In this document: in pieces, positions 60,829-64,000 of the stretch | Layout: every line of letters begins with the position of its first letter | How positions within the stretch are numbered: position 1 is the first letter of the stretch | NCBI RefSeq assembly: GCF_003260125.1 | Contig: NZ_QHKO01000002.1 | Coordinates: forward strand, 627,378-691,377 | DNA from: Lujinxingia litoralis | GTDB taxonomy: Bacteria > Myxococcota_A > Bradymonadia > Bradymonadales > Bradymonadaceae | Length of the DNA stretch: 64,000 bases | Reading direction: 5' to 3' | The notes under the pieces: model-generated | What the model saw: only the letters and a program-made list of their open reading frames with translations | Told to the model about the DNA's origin: nothing | The model's database searches: none | Position numbers and translations under genes: made by a program

Positions 60829-62181
60829 TCACGACCAGGTGAGCAGTGCCCAGCCGATGGCCAGGATGATCAGTCCCAGGGCAATGCCGGTGACGATCTG
60901 GGCTTTTTGAGCGTCGGCCGCGGAGAGTGGGGCGGCGGCGTTGGGGGAACGCAGCTCGGTGGAGTCTTCAGGAGGGGGAGCGATGATGAGGTCGGCGGAG
61001 TCGGGGGCCGCGGCGCTCGGCTGGGCGGCCACCGCGGCGGGGCGCGGTGTGTTCTGGTGGGGCCGAGGTGGCGAGATGGCCGGAGGAATCATCTCGTCGG
61101 TGTTGGGAGAGCGCGGGGAGGTGGAGAGAAGATCATCCATGGAGGTGTCGATGATCGGGGCGGGGTCTTGGGGGGGAGCGTGCCGGCGAGACCACTGATT
61201 GTCGTCGAGCCAGCGCTTGATGGTCTGGCCCATTTCCAGGGCCGTTTGGAAGCGTTTGTCGGGGTCTTTGGCCAGGGCCCGGGTGATGATGGCCGCGAAC
61301 TCCGGATCCACCGAAGAGGGCAGCGGCGGGGGCGCCTGGTTCTGGTGGGCGAGGATCAGGGCGTAGGAGGAGTCCCCGTCGAAGGGGAGGCTGCCGGTGA
61401 CGCATTCGTAGAGGACGACGCCCAGGGAGTAGAGATCGGCGCGGTGGTCGACGTCGGGATTTATGGCCTGTTCGGGGGCGAGATATTGGGGGGTGCCGTA
61501 GATCTGGCCGACGACGCTTAAGAGGGGATCGGACTTCTGATCGGCGCGTTTGGCGATGCCGAAGTCGAGAATTTTAACGGCTTCGGAGCCATCTTCGGCG
61601 CGGGCCAGGAAGATGTTTTCGGGTTTGATGTCGCGGTGGACGAAGCCCGAGAGGTGGATCTGGTGAAGTCCCTTGAGGATCTGGAGCGCCAGGTGTGCAA
61701 GCTCCTCGGTGGGCAGCGCTTTATTGCGGTGAAGCCTGTCGAAGAGTTCCTCGCCGGTCAGAAGCTCCATGGAGAGGAAGGCGTGACCGTCGGGAGATTC
61801 CCCGAATTCGTAGACGCGCACCACGTGTTTGGAGCGGATGGCTCTGGAGATGCGGGCTTCGCGCTTGAAGCGCTCGATGATGCGCCAATCGTTAGCGAAC
61901 TCGGCGGTGATGACTTTGAGGGCGACGGGCCTGGAGCGTGAGCCGTCGTCTTTGAGGCGTTGTGCGGCGTAGATTTCGCCCATGCCGCCGGCGGCCACAA
62001 AGCCCAGGATGTGGTAGGAGCCGAAGCGTTTTCCCGGGAGGAGGACGCGGTTGAGTACCGCCTGGGAGTTGATGGAAGTACGTCTGGCGAGCTCTTCGAC
62101 GGAGCTGGCACGAATGAAGTCGATGCTGTCCTCGTCGAGGCCCTGGGAGTCAGGGGGCAGCTCGATCAGGGTGCTCTTCAC
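60829..62181 (-). CDS. Tail-anchored Ser/Thr protein kinase
   Basis: A 450-residue Hanks kinase: GFVAAGGMGEIYAA, Lys89 in VALKVITAE, VHRDIKPENIF (Asp184), ILDFGIAKRA and TPQYLAPEQAI. A Pro-rich disordered region of about 100 residues follows, ending in a single C-terminal helix (VTGIALGLIILAIGWALLTW), so it is a tail-anchored inner-membrane kinase with no outside sensor. No ATG suits the start; GTG at 62181 is the best fit to the promoter at 62237-62265 and to gene spacing, but it lacks a clear ribosome site. Start confidence is low. Confidence 0.85.
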   Translation of the reverse strand: MKSTLIELPPDSQGLDEDSIDFIRASSVEELARRTSINSQAVLNRVLLPGKRFGSYHILGFVAAGGMGEIYAAQRLKDDGSRSRPVALKVITAEFANDWRIIERFKREARISRAIRSKHVVRVYEFGESPDGHAFLSMELLTGEELFDRLHRNKALPTEELAHLALQILKGLHQIHLSGFVHRDIKPENIFLARAEDGSEAVKILDFGIAKRADQKSDPLLSVVGQIYGTPQYLAPEQAINPDVDHRADLYSLGVVLYECVTGSLPFDGDSSYALILAHQNQAPPPLPSSVDPEFAAIITRALAKDPDKRFQTALEMGQTIKRWLDDNQWSRRHAPPQDPAPIIDTSMDDLLSTSPRSPNTDEMIPPAISPPRPHQNTPRPAAVAAQPSAAAPDSADLIIAPPPEDSTELRSPNAAAPLSAADAQKAQIVTGIALGLIILAIGWALLTWS

Positions 62182-62236
62182 AGGAGGCTCGCGGGGTAAA
62201 AGGGAGTTGTCCGGTAGTCGGGTTGTTGGCCGCTGT

Positions 62237-62265
62237 AGTATAGTCTGAAAGCAAGATGGTCCCAA
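62237..62265 (-). promoter_or_regulatory. Candidate promoter of the tail-anchored kinase gene
   Basis: On the minus strand TTGGGA (62260-62265) is exactly 17 bp from TATACT (62237-62242). The -10 box matches 5 of 6 positions. It lies in the divergent gap with the lipoprotein gene and supports a start near 62181. Confidence 0.5.
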
Positions 62266-62285
62266 GAGCGATTGAAGGGCGGCAG

Positions 62286-63959
62286 ATGAGCGAGCGAGCG
62301 GCAAAGGTCTGGCGGTGGCGTCTGGGGGCGCTTCTGATGGTGATTCTGGCGATGCTCGGTGGCTGTGATGGGTGCGCACCGGAGGCGCCTCCGGTGGGGG
62401 AGGCAGGGGCGCTGGCGCTGGGGAAGGTGGTGCCGCAGAGTGCCCAGGCGGTGGTATTTGCGGAGAAACTCACCTGGTTGGAGACCATGCTGGAGGGTGT
62501 CAAGGTACGCCTGGAAGGGGTGGTGGAGGAGGGCGGATTCGCCGAGGATGCCGGGGAACTCGGGGAGATCTGGCAGGTGGTGGGGGCGGGGGAAGAGTTG
62601 CCGGCGGTGGCGTATGTGGCGCACGGGCAGCTGGTGGTCGCGGGCTGGCGTCAGGAGGGGGGAAGGGTGCCCGATCCCGGGGCGATCTGGGGGCTGGAGG
62701 CGAAAGAGCAGGATCACGAGAAAGCCCGGGGAGCGCGCTGGTACGATGATGCCGGGAGGTTTCGGGGCTGGTCGGTGATCGACAGGCGGCGGTGGGCGGT
62801 GGGGTGGTTTATCGACGCCGAGGGCGCGGGAGAGGGAGCCCGGGGCCTTGATGAGATCGTGATGGCGCTCGGGACGCAGGCGCTGGAAGTGGGGGCGCAT
62901 CGGGAGTTTCTGGCCAGCAGTGCGGAGCGTCGGCTCTCGGCGATGATCGCTGCGGGAGCGCTCGCCCGAGGGTTGGGCGGGGAGGGGCATGCCGGGGTGT
63001 TGGCACAGCGCCTGGCCCGGGAGCTGGGGTGGGTGCATGTGCGCGGCGGTCTGGATGAGACTCGCGAGCGGGTGGAGTTGGAGGTTGCCACGCCGGGAGC
63101 GCCCGGGCTGGCGTCGGGGATGATCGATTTTGGTCGAGCCGAGGGGGAGTTGCCCATGGTGGGCGGGCTGGTGCGTCCGGGAGTGCTGGGGGTGGCGCGG
63201 CTCTCGGGAGACCCGGGAGAGGTTGTGAGGTTTGTGCTCGGGGCGCTCTCTTCTGAAGATCGTCAGGGGTGGGAGCGCTGGGTCAAAGCCCTCGAAGAAG
63301 ATCTTCGTGTGGATGTGATGAACGACGCGATCGGTCAGCTCGCCGGACAGGCGATGGTGGTGGTGTATGGCCTGGAGAATGCGTTTTTTGAGCAGGAGGG
63401 CGTGGAGGCCTGGGCGTCGCTGGTGCGGTTGAAGACCACACGTGATGCGGTGCTCCTGCCGATTAAGGAGCGTCGGCCGGTGGAGGATATGCTCAATTCG
63501 CTTACGCAGATCAGTCGGGGGAAGCTCCAGCGTCAGGTGATTCGGCATATGATCCAGTACGCCTGGCTGGAGGATGGCGAGCTGAAGTGGGCGTTGATCC
63601 TGGGCGATGATCATGTGTTGTTGGTCGATAGCGTGGTGGCTTTTGATCATGCCAATCGCTGGGAGCGCAGCGCGCAACCGCTGGGCGAGGGGCTGGCCCG
63701 TCGCGGTGTGGATGCGCTTCTCGAAGGTGTGGAAGGCGGCGGAGTGTATGTGGAGTTAGGGGCGCTTCGGGGCATCTTTGAAGAGAAGGGGCGTGAGGAT
63801 TTGGCGCGCTGGCTGACACCGGTCGAGGCGCTCAGCGTGCGTGCCGGAGAGCAGGGGCGCGCCGATCGGGCGGAGGTGAGGCTGTGGTTGGGCGAGGCCT
63901 GGGCCGGAGGCCCGTCGGAAGCGGGTGAGGTGAGTGCTGCCGCGGAGGTGGCACCGTGA
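62286..63959 (+). CDS. Large lipoprotein of unknown function
   Basis: A 557-residue predicted lipoprotein (lipobox MLGGC). The body has the look of DUF3352-like or other alpha/beta periplasmic proteins (VVPQSAQAVVFAEKLTWLET, GVARLSGDPGEVVRFVLGAL, MVVVYGLENAFFEQEGVEAW), which I cannot place further. ATG at 62286 is preferred to the frame start at 62256. It is divergent from the tail-anchored kinase, and its stop overlaps the start of the next gene. Confidence 0.75.
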   Translation: MSERAAKVWRWRLGALLMVILAMLGGCDGCAPEAPPVGEAGALALGKVVPQSAQAVVFAEKLTWLETMLEGVKVRLEGVVEEGGFAEDAGELGEIWQVVGAGEELPAVAYVAHGQLVVAGWRQEGGRVPDPGAIWGLEAKEQDHEKARGARWYDDAGRFRGWSVIDRRRWAVGWFIDAEGAGEGARGLDEIVMALGTQALEVGAHREFLASSAERRLSAMIAAGALARGLGGEGHAGVLAQRLARELGWVHVRGGLDETRERVELEVATPGAPGLASGMIDFGRAEGELPMVGGLVRPGVLGVARLSGDPGEVVRFVLGALSSEDRQGWERWVKALEEDLRVDVMNDAIGQLAGQAMVVVYGLENAFFEQEGVEAWASLVRLKTTRDAVLLPIKERRPVEDMLNSLTQISRGKLQRQVIRHMIQYAWLEDGELKWALILGDDHVLLVDSVVAFDHANRWERSAQPLGEGLARRGVDALLEGVEGGGVYVELGALRGIFEEKGREDLARWLTPVEALSVRAGEQGRADRAEVRLWLGEAWAGGPSEAGEVSAAAEVAP

Positions 63960-64000
63960 GTAAGTCGTGGCGAGTGGATGTGGAGGTGGGGCGTCGGGTG
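63956..64000 (+). CDS. Start of the next gene, cut by the window edge
   Basis: A GTG at 63956 overlaps the preceding stop (GTGA) and has a GGAGG site 7 bases upstream. The first codons give VSKSWRVDVEVGRRV. The product is unknown. Confidence 0.55.
   Translation, partial: MSKSWRVDVEVGRRV

Noticed and set aside
1..64000. tRNA or rRNA genes
   Set aside because: No GTTCGAxTC T-loop in a plausible cloverleaf was found. GTTCGA occurrences belong to the dispersed repeat family.

Overview
The window is GC-rich chromosomal DNA from a predatory- or Myxococcota-like bacterium. The closest overall feel is Bradymonadales or another former deltaproteobacterium, which is an inference from gene content only. 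Pointers are the many lipoproteins with extracellular repeat domains (FG-GAP/ASPIC-UnbV, RCC1, ASH/DUF2135, PEGA), Hanks-type kinases with long ATPase/TPR or tail-anchored architectures, an FHA/PP2C signalling pair, a MYXO-CTERM-like C-terminal sorting tail, FGE-sulfatase proteins and ergothioneine genes. No rRNA, tRNA, CRISPR array, phage or transposase was seen.

Layout. 1-10140 is a run of minus-strand genes: RNase Z, peroxiredoxin Bcp, DNA polymerase I, a membrane protein, an ErpA/IscA-type Fe-S carrier, an MshEN-domain protein and a LolB/DUF4292-like lipoprotein. 10275-12258 holds a plus-strand beta-barrel and lipoprotein pair. 12267-17157 is minus strand: egtD-egtB, then a pseudokinase-PP2C protein and a double-FHA protein. 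17432-31838 is mixed: a HEAT-like membrane protein, a CPBP protease, a fused RlmI-like methyltransferase with a dead pseudouridine synthase domain, a CRTAC1-type lipoprotein, acireductone dioxygenase, a MYXO-CTERM-like protein, conserved unknowns and a GatB/YqeY protein. 35775-39144 is a deoxyribose operon (deoC, aldehyde dehydrogenase, half aldehyde dehydrogenase). 39349-47184 carries an EAL protein, dihydroorotase, a TPR protein, glmU, adenosine deaminase and a rhomboid protease. 47494-54717 has an RCC1 lipoprotein, a DUF1015 protein, an orphan type III secretion-like pair (SctP-like, SctQ), and a CpaF-like protein without its P-loop beside a PEGA lipoprotein. 54911-64000 has a DUF2135 lipoprotein, two Ser/Thr kinases, oligoribonuclease and a large lipoprotein.

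The strongest non-genic signal is a dispersed repeat family with the core GGTGCCAGGC (or its reverse complement), usually followed by a G(A/T)TCG- or TTCG-like tail. It occupies about a dozen intergenic gaps, sits mainly against gene 3' ends, is expanded into tandem arrays whose unit (18, 28, 32, 39 or about 94-136 bp) is particular to each locus, and once lies inside a reading frame. No enzyme for it is encoded in the window. Several convergent gene pairs meet with no spacer at all, two of them sharing a palindromic CTAG as overlapping stop codons.

How genes work together: deoC with the aldehyde dehydrogenases channels deoxyribose phosphate to acetate-level products; egtB and egtD cover the first and committed oxidative steps of ergothioneine synthesis; the FHA and PP2C proteins probably read and reverse phosphorylation by Hanks kinases; the CPBP protease is a possible but unproven partner for the MYXO-CTERM-like substrate.
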